Source: Chryseobacterium sp. W4I1
GTDB taxonomy: Bacteria; Bacteroidota; Bacteroidia; Flavobacteriales; Weeksellaceae
Reading direction: 5' to 3'
Length of the DNA: 64,000 bases
Assembly (NCBI RefSeq): GCF_030816115.1
Contig: NZ_JAUSXQ010000001.1
Location: 3,224,001 to 3,288,000 of the forward strand
Shown here: positions 16,961-25,892 of the stretch, in pieces
Layout of the letters: each line of letters opens with the position of its first letter
Numbering within the stretch: position 1 is the first letter of the stretch
Made by a program: the position numbers and the translations under genes
The notes under the pieces: generated by a model
Told to the model about the DNA's origin: nothing
The model's input: the letters and a program-made list of their open reading frames with translations, nothing else
Database searches by the model: none

Positions 16961-17459
16961 TATATTTTGGGATTTTAATTAAAATTTACTACTTTACACT
17001 TCCGCCCCCTACTTTAACTTGGGGCACGATCTAAATTTGTAATAAAATTAGTGAATTTTCTAATATAAACATCGGGTTAGCATTATTTTTTTGATTAATC
17101 TGATGATTTCGCAAACATTTTACCTTTTTTGATTTCAATAAGATAATTCAATACGCTATAAATTTGGGTATATACCATTCTTAAACAACCATCAAATCAG
17201 CAGAAATTTTTAATAAGTATACTTTTCATGAGCTATATAAATTACCTGCTATTGTTTGAGTTATTATACTGTTCTTTTAATGTACAAAGGGTTTAAAGAC
17301 CTCCAATAAGATTTTATACGGTTTAAAACAGCTATCAGTCGGTTTTATTAACATAAATCTTTCTGTTTTTGCTGATAATTAAAAATTATTTTAAAGATTT
17401 TGTAACATTTTAAAAAAGTCTGTCTCTAAAAGGCAGATTCACCTTTAAATTTTATAAAA
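16961..17459. other. 499-bp gap without a recognisable gene
   Basis: Very AT-rich. Two TAAATTTG boxes on the plus strand (17032-17039 and 17159-17166) match the flavobacterial -7 consensus, but neither has a TTG at the right spacing. Short frames such as the 22-codon one near 17228 have no support. It probably holds the promoter of the hydrolase/sigma-factor operon. Confidence 0.4.
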
Positions 17460-18312
17460 ATGAAAAAATACAAGATCTTCTTCATCATGATGTTAGTTTT
17501 TGCAGCAGTATGCAATATATTTGGACAGACAAAAACCTATCCTTTTGAAGTTAAAAAAACAGGAAGCGGAAAGCAGGCTATTATTTTTATTCCCGGATTT
17601 GCATCTTCAGGAGAGGTCTGGAATGAAACAGTTGCCAAGTTTGAAAAGAAATTCACCTGCTACACATTAACTATGGCTGGTTTTGCAGGAGTAAAGCCGC
17701 AGGCGGATGCCAGTTTTAAAGATTGGGAAAAACAAATTGCCACTTATATCAAAGATCAGAAAATTGAAAACCCGGTAATCATCGGGCATAGTATGGGAGG
17801 AGGCCTGGCTATGGCAATAGCAGCAGATTATCCTGAGCTGGCAAGCAGAATAGTGGTTGTAGATGCCCTTCCCTGCCTGGCTGCCTTATCCGATCCTAAC
17901 TTTAAATCTAAGGAAAATAATGACTGTTCCGCAACAATCAATTCATTAACAGCGATGAGCGATGAACAGTTTTAAACAAATGCAGACCAGTATGATTCCA
18001 CGTCTTGTAGCTGATGTATCTATGCAGGAAAAAGTAACGGGATGGAGTATGAAATCCGACAGAACCACTTTTGCCAAAATGTATTGTGATTTTTCCAATA
18101 CAGATCTGCGTGAAAAATTAAAGGCCATTCAATGTCCTACCCTTATTCTCCTGGAATCTTATTTTGTTAATTTCAAACCGGCTATTGAAAGCCAGTATAA
18201 AAATTTAAAAAATGCAGACATGAGATACGCCTCGAAAGGACTTCATTTTATCATGTATGATGACAAAGAATGGTACTTTGAACAGCTAAATAACTTTTTA
18301 TCTTCCAAATAA
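17460..18312 (+). pseudogene. Secreted alpha/beta hydrolase, frameshifted
   Basis: Two frames together give one hydrolase of about 284 residues. The first (17460-17975) has a signal peptide (MKKYKIFFIMMLVFAAVCNI), the oxyanion strand IIFIPGFASSGEVW and the nucleophile elbow GHSMGGG. It stops just after SDEQF. The second frame resumes without a gap at KQMQTSMIPRLV and carries the C-terminal half with GLHFIMYDD, which holds the catalytic His. The break lies in the T-run 17970-17973: four T where three would keep the frame. It could be real decay or a sequencing error. Its stop overlaps the start of the sigma factor by one base. Confidence 0.85.
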
Positions 18313-18782
18313 TGGTATTTGAAGATATATACGAGCTCTACTGGCAGAAGATATTCCGTTTATGCATGGGATATGTCAATGATTCTGAACTGGCACAGGA
18401 TCTCGCCCAGGAAACATTTATTATCGTATGGCGACAGCTTCCTAAATTCAGGAATGAGTCCAGTATTGGGACATGGATTTTTAGAATTGCATCAAATAAC
18501 TGCCTGAAACAGATCGAAAAGGAAAAAAGATTTACCAAAGCTGATCTTCCTGTCAATCTGGAAGAGAAAAAGCAGGAATCCCTGGAACCCCAGATTCAGC
18601 TGCTTTACCAGTTTATTTCTGAGTTGCCTGAAACGGACAGGATTATTATTTCCCTGGAATTGGAAGAGGTAAAACAGGCTGAAATTGCAGGGATTATCGG
18701 ACTTTCCGAGTCTAATATCAGGGTGAAAATCCATAGGATCAAGGAAAAATTAACCAAAAGATTTAAAGAGTATGGCTACTAA
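18312..18782 (+). CDS. RNA polymerase sigma factor, ECF type
   Basis: 156 residues with the two ECF domains. Region 2 reads YELYWQKIFRLCMGYVND, then AQDLAQETFIIVWRQLPKF and GTWIFRIASNNCL. Region 4 reads LPETDRIIISLELEEVKQAE and IAGIIGLSESNIRVKIHRIK. It directs RNA polymerase to a set of promoters not identifiable here. The start ATG overlaps the stop of the hydrolase (TAATG), so translation is probably coupled. The last 11 bases overlap the next gene, a membrane protein likely to control it. Confidence 0.92.
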   Translation: MVFEDIYELYWQKIFRLCMGYVNDSELAQDLAQETFIIVWRQLPKFRNESSIGTWIFRIASNNCLKQIEKEKRFTKADLPVNLEEKKQESLEPQIQLLYQFISELPETDRIIISLELEEVKQAEIAGIIGLSESNIRVKIHRIKEKLTKRFKEYGY

Positions 18783-19362
18783 TATAGATTTTAAAAATAT
18801 CTGGAAGCAGCAAAGCTCCCAGAAACCAAGCATGGAAGAACTGCTGGGAAGACTTAAAAAATTCAAACGGGAAAATCTTCGTAAGCTTATTGTTACCAAT
18901 ATTCTTCTAATTATCACAAGCATAGGGATAGGATTGGTATGGTACTATTATCAGCCTCAACTGATCACTACAAAAACAGGAATCATTCTGGTAATTTTAG
19001 CCATGCTTATCTTTCTGTTTGCCTATAATAAACTGTTTATGCTTTTTTATAAGCTTGACAATACCCAGACTAATACGGAATACCTGAAAAGCTTGTATGT
19101 TGTACAAAACAAGCAGAAATTTATGCAGACCACGATGATAAATGTATACTTTATCATGCTTTTTACCGGTATCTGTCTTTATATGTATGAATATACTTCC
19201 CGAATGGAACTTTTATATGCAGTTCTGGCATATGCTGCCACTCTTGTATGGATTGGTTTCAACTGGTTTTACCTGAGACCCAAAACCATAAAAAAACAGG
19301 AGACAAAACTTAACGGATTAATCGATAAATTTGAAGAAATAAATCAACAGTTAAAAGAGTAA
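18772..19362 (+). CDS. Membrane protein, probable anti-sigma partner
   Basis: 196 residues. The cytoplasmic N-terminus (IDFKNIWKQQSSQKPSMEEL, then LGRLKKFKRENLRK) is followed by four hydrophobic segments at about residues 40-60, 65-85, 115-135 and 140-160, and a charged C-terminal helix. In Bacteroidota such proteins often follow a sigma-factor gene with overlapping frames, as here, and are thought to hold the sigma factor at the membrane. It has no zinc-finger anti-sigma motif (HxxxCxxC), so the role is inferred from position. Confidence 0.65.
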   Translation: MATNIDFKNIWKQQSSQKPSMEELLGRLKKFKRENLRKLIVTNILLIITSIGIGLVWYYYQPQLITTKTGIILVILAMLIFLFAYNKLFMLFYKLDNTQTNTEYLKSLYVVQNKQKFMQTTMINVYFIMLFTGICLYMYEYTSRMELLYAVLAYAATLVWIGFNWFYLRPKTIKKQETKLNGLIDKFEEINQQLKE

Positions 19363-19410
19363 CAGGTACAAATCCTGCATCTCTATTGCTAATAACCTTA
19401 TACTTTATTC

Positions 19411-19983
19411 ATGAGAAACATTTTATTTTTATGTCTGATGATCCTTTTGGGCTGCAAAAAGGAGAAAGAAGCTGACAAATTCCGTATTACTCCTGGTGGG
19501 AAGGTCAATTATATGCTGGACGACAGATCATTAAAACTTAAATTCGGAGACGTGATCAACTTGAGAGTAGGCGAAAAAAAGATCGAGGCCATTGTAATCG
19601 ATATCCGGAATGAAGGTCAGAAAATATGGTATGGACTAAGTTTCAAAATAGGAGATAAAATTGCCGGAACAATGATCCGCGATACACAGAACGGAGAAAC
19701 TACCTGCGCATCATTAGTGGAAGTTTTTTATCTGAACCAGGAAAATATCTATGATTATGAATTGGTTAAAAACGAGAAGTTATTGTTTTCCAAGATAGGA
19801 CTAAGCAATGCAGGCTATCAGAATGCAAAAATAGAAAAGCTTGAGGAAGTTCTGCCAAAATATTTTGCAGCTATTGAGAAAAGAAAAAATGACGACTCCG
19901 ACTGTGAAGACACTGTTAAAAATAAGGCACCTAAATATGTTTATGTGAAATTAAGCGAATTGACAGATGAGCGATATCAATAA
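19411..19983 (+). CDS. Hypothetical lipoprotein
   Basis: 190 residues with a lipoprotein signal (MRNILFLCLMILLGC, lipobox LLGC, lipid-bearing Cys at residue 15). The mature part has strands such as LKLKFGDVINLRVGEKKIEA and IWYGLSFKIGDKIAGTMI. A C-terminal segment with DDSDCEDTVKNKA ends in YVKLSELTDERYQ. The family is not recognised. Its last 17 bases overlap the methyltransferase gene in another frame. Confidence 0.65.
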   Translation: MRNILFLCLMILLGCKKEKEADKFRITPGGKVNYMLDDRSLKLKFGDVINLRVGEKKIEAIVIDIRNEGQKIWYGLSFKIGDKIAGTMIRDTQNGETTCASLVEVFYLNQENIYDYELVKNEKLLFSKIGLSNAGYQNAKIEKLEEVLPKYFAAIEKRKNDDSDCEDTVKNKAPKYVYVKLSELTDERYQ

Positions 19984-20578
19984 AAACCATTGGGACACGG
20001 TATATGAAACCAAAAATCCCAACGAAGTAAGCTGGACACAGGAAAAACCACAGACATCACTTGATCTTATTCGTTCTGCCGGACTGGGGAAAGATGCCAG
20101 GATTATTGATATAGGAGGCGGAGACAGCAACCTTGTTGATTTTCTGCTGGATGAGGGCTATCAAAATATAACCATTCTTGATATTTCTGCGAAAGCACTG
20201 GAAAAGGCCAAGATCAGACTGGGAAGTAAGGCTGAAAAAGTAAAATGGATCGTATCTGATATTACTGAATTTAAACCTGAAGAAAATTATGATATATGGC
20301 ATGACAGGGCTGCATTTCATTTTTTGACCTCACCGGAACAGGTATCAAAATATGTGGATATTGCAGAAAAGAATATTAAAGGTTTTCTGATCGTAGGAAC
20401 TTTCTCCAAAAACGGCCCGGAAAAATGCAGTGGTTTGGAAATCAGGCAGTATGACAGCGATTCATTGTCCGAAGTATTTGAACCCGCATTTGGAAGAATA
20501 AAATGTCTTACAGAGGATCATACAACTCCATTCGGGACGGTACAGAACTTTGTTTTCTGCAGTTTCAAAAAAAATTAA
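19967..20578 (+). CDS. Class I SAM-dependent methyltransferase
   Basis: 203 residues. The SAM-binding loop is RIIDIGGGDSNLVDFL (about residues 45-60), followed by the acidic ribose-binding ILDISAKALEKA and the NYDIWHDRAAFHFL segment. The N-terminus HWDTVYETKNPNEVSWTQ is typical of the small methyltransferases related to the TehB and thiopurine groups. It is soluble and its substrate is unknown. A terminator follows at 20638. Confidence 0.88.
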   Translation: MSDINKNHWDTVYETKNPNEVSWTQEKPQTSLDLIRSAGLGKDARIIDIGGGDSNLVDFLLDEGYQNITILDISAKALEKAKIRLGSKAEKVKWIVSDITEFKPEENYDIWHDRAAFHFLTSPEQVSKYVDIAEKNIKGFLIVGTFSKNGPEKCSGLEIRQYDSDSLSEVFEPAFGRIKCLTEDHTTPFGTVQNFVFCSFKKN

Positions 20579-20637
20579 TCTTTTAATTTCATATTGAACA
20601 TCAGCATTAAAATTATTACCATATTATTTTAATAACC

Positions 20638-20668
20638 AAAGACCGGCTAACAGGCTCCGGTCTTTTTT
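20638..20668 (+). terminator. Terminator after the methyltransferase
   Basis: AAAGACCGG pairs with CCGGTCTTT around CTAACAGGCT, followed by a T-run. Confidence 0.9.
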
Positions 20669-20801
20669 CATTTTAACTTTCATTCAATACATCTGTTTTT
20701 TTAATAAAATAAACAATATTTCAATCAAAAATATAAAGAAAATGCATATTTATATTTATTTTGATTATTTTTAATCAACCAAACCTTTAATAATATAATA
20801 T

Positions 20802-22589
20802 ATGAAAAAACTACTATTAGTCATTGTTTCGGGCTTAACCTGTTCAAATTTTTATTCACAGAAAGTTGAATTCCAGGAATGCGGAACGGATGAACTGATG
20901 CGGAAGCATTATGAAAGGCACCCGGAAGAGAAGGCACAGGATGATGCTTTTAATCTAGAATTATCAAAGATGATTAAAAGTGGAAAACTTTCTTCCACTC
21001 TCAACAAAAACCAGGTGTACGAAATCCCTGTTGTCGTCCATGTGGTGGGCGATGGCAGTGCTGTGGGAACAGTTAATAATAAATCTGATGCTGATATTAT
21101 TGCATGGGTAAATTATACCAACGGTGTATTTTCCGGAAGTACAACCAGTGGAATGTCCGGAACCAGTGCTATATTGCCTGTAAAATTTGTTTTTGCTAAA
21201 GTGAATCCAAACTGTGCGCCTACGAACGGAATCAACAGGATCAACGCTTCTCATTTTCCCAAATACGTAAGCGGAGGAGTAAATAATGACAATACCACGA
21301 ATGCCGTAACGGCTTCAGAGATTACCGCATTGGGTATGTGGGATACCAGCAAGTATTATAATATTTATGTAGTGAAGAAGCTCACCTCCAATGCGGGGGC
21401 GCTGAACGGATTTGCTTATTATCCGGGAGGCAGTAATGATTATTCTTTTATGTCTACCAATGCTTCTGCGGGTGAATGCACAGACTTTAGCCCATGAATT
21501 CGGACATGCGCTGGGACTTCGCCATACCCATGAAGGCTACAGTGAATCTACAGGAGCCTGCCCTACCAATACGGACTGTACTTTGCAGGGAGACCTGGTG
21601 TGTGATACGGAACCTATGAAAAGTCTTTATCATTCATCTGTTCCCAACAGCTGCCAGACTGGACAGATCAATCCATGTACCAGCCAGATTTATGCAGGAG
21701 GCGAAAAGAATGTCATGGCTTATACCTATTGTTTCAGAAATCTATTTACCCAGGGACAGGCAGACCGGGCAACAGCTCAGCTTCTGCAGTACAGACAGTC
21801 TCTGATTAACTCGCCTGTAGCCTCATCAACTACACCGAACAACAGTTCCGTTTTAACAACAGCCTGCACACCAACTACAATGACGAATCCCGGAAATTTT
21901 AACATCGGAGTTACTTCCGTAAAATTTGCAGGTATTAATAATTATTCTGCGAATTACAAACAGGCTTCTAATATAATTTCTATGAAAACTTTACCGGAAA
22001 TTACTGTTCCGGCATTTCCAAAACTACAATTCCCGGTAATTCTCCTACTACACTTACTGTTGCTCCGGGAACGAGTAATCCGCATATTATAAAAGCCTAT
22101 ATTGATTATAATAACGATGGGCAGTTCAATGAAACTACAGAACTTGTGCTCAATCAAAGCGGGGTCAGCAGTGGATCTTTTGCAACAGCTTCAGTAACTC
22201 CACCAGCCAGTGCAGTAGCCAATATTCCTTTAAGAATGAGGGTAATTGGTGAGTTTAATGGAACAGCTGTAACGGCCTGCTATACCCCAAAATATGGACA
22301 GGTAGAAGATTATTCAGTAATCATTGAGCGTCAGAACCTGCTATCTGCTGATAACACAGCTAAGAAAAACAATACAGAAATTATTAAAGATGATCAGTCT
22401 GTATTGATAAAAAGTGATCTTAAAATTTCATCGCTGCATATCTATGACGCTTCGGGAAGACTTCTTATTAACAGAACGGAAATAAAATCTTCTGAATTCA
22501 GATTTCCTGTGAATGAAAAGAATACTGTTTTAACAGTAAAAGCAGTACTGGAAAACGGAAAAATTATCAGCAAGAAATTAAAGTTCTAA
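20802..22589 (+). pseudogene. M43-family metalloprotease with GEVED and T9SS domains, two frameshifts
   Basis: Three frames make one protein of nearly 600 residues. Frame 1 (20802-21497) has a signal peptide, the IPVVVHVVGDGS strand and GFAYYPGG, and runs to NASAG before stopping. Frame 2 resumes at AQTLAHEFGHALGLRHTHEG, with the HExxHxxGxxH zinc site, and the Met-turn NVMAYTYC. It ends wrongly after NIISM. Frame 1 then returns with ENFTGNYCSG, a GEVED domain (AYIDYNNDGQF to YGQVEDYSV) and a short T9SS-type C-terminus. One extra base lies near 21471-21475 and one G is missing near 21983-21985. The two shifts cancel. It would be a secreted peptidase if intact. Confidence 0.85.
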
Positions 22590-22599
22590 AAAATAATTG

Positions 22600-22636
22600 A
22601 AACAAAAAAGAGAGCGTAATTGCTCTCTTTTGTTTT
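22600..22636. terminator. Bidirectional terminator
   Basis: An AAACAAAA..AGAGAGC arm pairs with GCTCTCT..TTTTGTTT around GTAATT, between convergent genes. It has T-runs on both strands. Confidence 0.88.
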
Positions 22637-22652
22637 ATATAAAATTGGCCTA

Positions 22653-24416
22653 TTAAGATTTCTGACTTTCTTCTTCTTCAAGCTCCACTTCATGTCTCAG
22701 CTGGGCTTTGTAAAGGGTAGCATAATATCCGTTTCTGTCAAGAAGTTCTAAATGTTTTCCTTCTTCTACGATCTTACCATGCTCCATCACAATAATTTTA
22801 TCTGCTTTTTCAATAGTAGAAAGCCTATGGGCAATGATGATTGAAGTTCTGTTTTTAGTGATCTTTTCGGTTGCTCTCTGAATCAGCTTTTCACTTTCGT
22901 GGTCAATTGAGGACGTAGCTTCGTCCAGGATCAGAATTTTTGGATCTGATAAATAAGCTCTCAGGAAAGACAACAGCTGTCTCTGGCCTAAAGAAATAGA
23001 AGAACCTCTTTCGCTTACCACAAAATCATAACCTCCCGGAAGCTGCTCGATAAACTGGTCTACTTCAATTTCTTTCGCTCCGGCTTTTATTTTTTCCAGG
23101 GTAACACTTTCATCTCCGAACGCAAGGTTTTCAAAAATACTTCCATGGAAAAGAAATACATCCTGAAGAACAACACCGATGTGGCTTCTCAGGTTATAAA
23201 GCTCATAATCCTTCAAATCAACATTATCGATACGGATGCTCCCTGAATTAATATCATAAAGTCTTGTGATAAGGCTGATGATCGTAGATTTTCCCGCTCC
23301 TGTAGCGCCTACAATAGCCACCGTTTCTCCCGGATTTACTTTAAAATCTATTCCTTTCAATACTTCCTGCTTGTCATCATAGGCAAAATGTACATTCTCA
23401 AATTCAATTTTACCGTCAAAATGATCTTTTTTCACAGTTCCGGTATTCGGCATGGCATAATCTTCATCCATCACGCCCAATACCCTTTCTGCTCCTACAA
23501 TTCCTCTCTGGATATTATTAAAACGGTCTGCAATCTGCCTCAACGGACGGATCAGCATTGATATATACTGTATAAATGCAATGACAACACCGGCACTGAT
23601 GGTAATATAACCTCCATAAAACAGGATAAACCCGATAAACAAGGAAGATATAAGTTCTACTACCGGAAAGAATAAGGAGAAAATAAAAACCGTTCTCAGT
23701 AAAGCTCCTTTCAGGGTAATATTAATATCATCAAACTTTTTAAATTCCGCTTCCTGCCTGTTGAATACCTGAATGATCGGCATTCCTGCCAGTCTTTCCT
23801 GAACAAATGAATTCTGATTGGCTGTCCATGTCCTTTCATCTCCGAAAGCTTTTTTAAGTCTCTTTTGGAAGAATCTGGTAATTACCACCATTAAAGGAAG
23901 AATTGCCAGGGTAATATAGCTCAGATGAACGTTGGTGCTGAACATCATCACCAGAACAAATACAATTCTCAGAATATCCCCGAACACCATCAGGAAACCG
24001 TCCGTATAAACCGTAGCAATGGTTTCCACATCTCCTACCGCACGGGTCACGAGCTGTCCGATAGGAGTTTTATCAAAAAATGAAGTTCTGAAATAGATCA
24101 GTTTCGCATACAGTCTCTCCCTGATATCACGGATAACGTTCTGCGAAATATAATTTGAAAAATAAACCAGAAAAAAGTTTAAAACAGTTTCAGCAACTAC
24201 CAAACCTACCAACATATAGATATGCTTCATCATCAGAGCTTTATCCTGAAGTTTGGTAATGTCATTATCTACCACTTCCATGGTAAGATAAGGCCTGTAG
24301 GTAGAAACTATGGACAGTATGACGGAAATTATCAAGGTAAGGATGAACCAGGAACGGAATTTCATTCCGATAAAGAACAGCCTTTTAACAATCCCCCAGG
24401 TATCTTGTTTTTTCAT
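22653..24416 (-). CDS. ABC transporter, ATP-binding and permease fused (exporter type)
   Basis: 587 residues. Residues 1-320 form the six-helix exporter domain. The nucleotide-binding domain follows, with Walker A GATGAGKST near residue 370, the signature SLGQRQLLSF near residue 478, Walker B ILILDEATSS near residue 498 and the H-loop IIAHRLST. It resembles the MsbA/MdlB group of half-transporters that work as dimers in the inner membrane. The substrate may be a lipid or a drug. No peptidase C39 domain is present, so it is not a dedicated bacteriocin exporter. A TATTTTTG box lies 35 bases upstream. Confidence 0.93.
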   Translation of the reverse strand: MKKQDTWGIVKRLFFIGMKFRSWFILTLIISVILSIVSTYRPYLTMEVVDNDITKLQDKALMMKHIYMLVGLVVAETVLNFFLVYFSNYISQNVIRDIRERLYAKLIYFRTSFFDKTPIGQLVTRAVGDVETIATVYTDGFLMVFGDILRIVFVLVMMFSTNVHLSYITLAILPLMVVITRFFQKRLKKAFGDERTWTANQNSFVQERLAGMPIIQVFNRQEAEFKKFDDINITLKGALLRTVFIFSLFFPVVELISSLFIGFILFYGGYITISAGVVIAFIQYISMLIRPLRQIADRFNNIQRGIVGAERVLGVMDEDYAMPNTGTVKKDHFDGKIEFENVHFAYDDKQEVLKGIDFKVNPGETVAIVGATGAGKSTIISLITRLYDINSGSIRIDNVDLKDYELYNLRSHIGVVLQDVFLFHGSIFENLAFGDESVTLEKIKAGAKEIEVDQFIEQLPGGYDFVVSERGSSISLGQRQLLSFLRAYLSDPKILILDEATSSIDHESEKLIQRATEKITKNRTSIIIAHRLSTIEKADKIIVMEHGKIVEEGKHLELLDRNGYYATLYKAQLRHEVELEEEESQKS

Positions 24417-24450
24417 TGTACGAATTGAAGAAAGAATTTAAAATTCTATG

Positions 24451-24458
24451 CAAAAATA
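24451..24458 (-). promoter_or_regulatory. -7 box of the ABC transporter promoter
   Basis: TATTTTTG on the minus strand matches the flavobacterial TAnnTTTG consensus. A TTG lies 25 bases further upstream, slightly beyond the usual spacing. Confidence 0.5.
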
Positions 24459-24602
24459 AGACATTATAATTTGACAGCCTTTACAAGTACATCAAATCGT
24501 CATAGAAAATTTCAGATAGCTATCATTTACAGTATGAATAAGGTAGGTAAGATTTTCAATTTAAGCAGCATGTGATAAGTTTCAGTCAACTTGTGTTCAC
24601 TA

Positions 24603-24998
24603 CTAATCCTGATCGCCAATTTTTTCAATTTCCAGAGAAGGTTTATTCACATGTTCTCTGACGAATTTCCTCTCAAGAAGCTTATACACTCCATATACTG
24701 CTGCAATTGAAATGATCCAGCTGATCATATTCACCAAAGAATAACCGGTATAATCTACTCCATCAAGGGAAGCAGGGTCCATAATTCCTTTGTAAATTCC
24801 ATAAGAAAAGCCGAAGAACAGCTGAGTTCCAAGATAAACTCCAATAGCCAGAAGGCCGTAGTGCCATTTTGTTTTTCCGAAACGCTCTGCCAGCTGGGCA
24901 TAATACCGGTAGGCTCCGATAAGAATAAAGATTGATAACATAATTTGTGTTTTATTGATTAAATATTCATTGACAGCTAAAATAGCATTTTTTTCCAT
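24603..24998 (-). CDS. Small membrane protein
   Basis: 131 residues (112 if translation begins at the second methionine, 24941). Three hydrophobic segments are visible: MLSIFILIGAYRYYAQL, YGLLAIGVYLGTQLFFGFSY and ISWIISIAAVYGVYKLL, with short charged loops between. The C-terminal tail is charged. The family is not recognised. It follows truA by 50 bases and may share its transcript. Confidence 0.65.
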   Translation of the reverse strand: MEKNAILAVNEYLINKTQIMLSIFILIGAYRYYAQLAERFGKTKWHYGLLAIGVYLGTQLFFGFSYGIYKGIMDPASLDGVDYTGYSLVNMISWIISIAAVYGVYKLLERKFVREHVNKPSLEIEKIGDQD

Positions 24999-25048
24999 TT
25001 TGTGAAAAACGGAAATTTCAGAAATAATTTAACCAAAAAAATTACATA

Positions 25049-25783
25049 TTAAAATTCATAGCCAACATCTACAAGAAATAATCCATGTCCCGGAGCTGAG
25101 GTTCCTGCAGCATTGCGGTGCTTATCCTCAATGATTTTACGCAGATCTTCAGGTTGTATTTTTCCACTTCCGATTTCTACCATCGTTCCTACAATAGCAC
25201 GAACCATATTTCTGAGGAAACGGTTAGCTGAAACCGTAAATTTAAGTTCCGTCCCATCCTGCTCCCACTCTGCTTTATACATTTTGCAGATGTTCGTTTT
25301 GTTGTCCGTTTTTAGTTTAGCAAAGCTTGTAAAATCCTCATATTCAAAAAGAATTTTGCAGGCTTCATTCATTTTGTGAATGTCCAGCCGTCTTTTCCAG
25401 TGTTGCCATGCAGATTCCTCAGTAAAAGGATTTTTTGCCAGGGAAATATAATACTCATACGTTCTGTAGGTTGCATCAAAACGGGCGTGAAAATCATCTT
25501 TCACCCGAAAAACTCTTTTTACAGCAATATCAGAAGGAAGAAAACTGTTCAGTTTATAAGGAAGGTTGGCCTCATCTACTGCTTTTTCCGTATCAAAATG
25601 AGCAAATATTTTTTTGGCGTGAACCCCTGTATCCGTTCTTCCCGCACCTGTTGTTTTAATCTCTTCCCTTAAGATGGTAGATAGCGCTTTTTCCATCTCT
25701 TCCTGCACAGAAATAGCATCCGGTTGTATCTGGTAGCCGAAATAATTTTTCCCGTTGTAAGAAAATTCTATAAAGTATCTCAA
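25049..25783 (-). CDS. truA: tRNA pseudouridine(38-40) synthase TruA
   Basis: 244 residues, full length. The catalytic Asp lies in GRTDTGVHA at residue 51. FHARFDATYRTYEYYI and ANRFLRNMVRAIVGTM are further family blocks. It converts uridines 38-40 of the anticodon arm to pseudouridine. The frame starts with TTG at 25783, directly before RYFIEFSYNG, where the family begins; no ATG is available nearby. A TATTTTTG box lies 19-26 bases upstream. It is divergent from lpxK. Confidence 0.95.
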   Translation of the reverse strand: MRYFIEFSYNGKNYFGYQIQPDAISVQEEMEKALSTILREEIKTTGAGRTDTGVHAKKIFAHFDTEKAVDEANLPYKLNSFLPSDIAVKRVFRVKDDFHARFDATYRTYEYYISLAKNPFTEESAWQHWKRRLDIHKMNEACKILFEYEDFTSFAKLKTDNKTNICKMYKAEWEQDGTELKFTVSANRFLRNMVRAIVGTMVEIGSGKIQPEDLRKIIEDKHRNAAGTSAPGHGLFLVDVGYEF

Positions 25784-25801
25784 TGTATTCTAATAACTCC
25801 A

Positions 25802-25809
25802 CAAAAATA
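25802..25809 (-). promoter_or_regulatory. -7 box of the truA promoter
   Basis: TATTTTTG on the minus strand, about 12 bases upstream of the expected transcription start. No clear -33 TTG was found. Confidence 0.5.
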
Positions 25810-25851
25810 CTTTAATTTAACGAAATATTTGTTGAAAAGTCTTTGATAATA

Positions 25852-25885
25852 TTGTTCCAAATCCTTATGAAAATCCCTATTTTTG
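25852..25885 (+). promoter_or_regulatory. lpxK promoter, TTG-N23-TATTTTTG
   Basis: A -33 TTG at 25852-25854 and a -7 box TATTTTTG at 25878-25885 are separated by 23 bases, within the flavobacterial range. The start codon follows only 7 bases after the box, so the leader is almost absent. Confidence 0.7.
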
Positions 25886-25892
25886 CAATCGT

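Noticed and set aside
17970..17977. TTTTAAAC at the hydrolase break, resembling the TTTAAAC slippery heptamer of programmed frameshifts
   Set aside because: The heptamer is in the wrong phase for -1 slippage, and the continuation is in the +1 frame. No stimulatory structure was evident, so a plain one-base insertion is simpler.
22653..24416. ABC exporter as the transporter for the bacteriocin-like peptide
   Set aside because: It lacks the N-terminal C39 peptidase domain needed to remove a double-glycine leader, and it lies 7 kb away among housekeeping genes.
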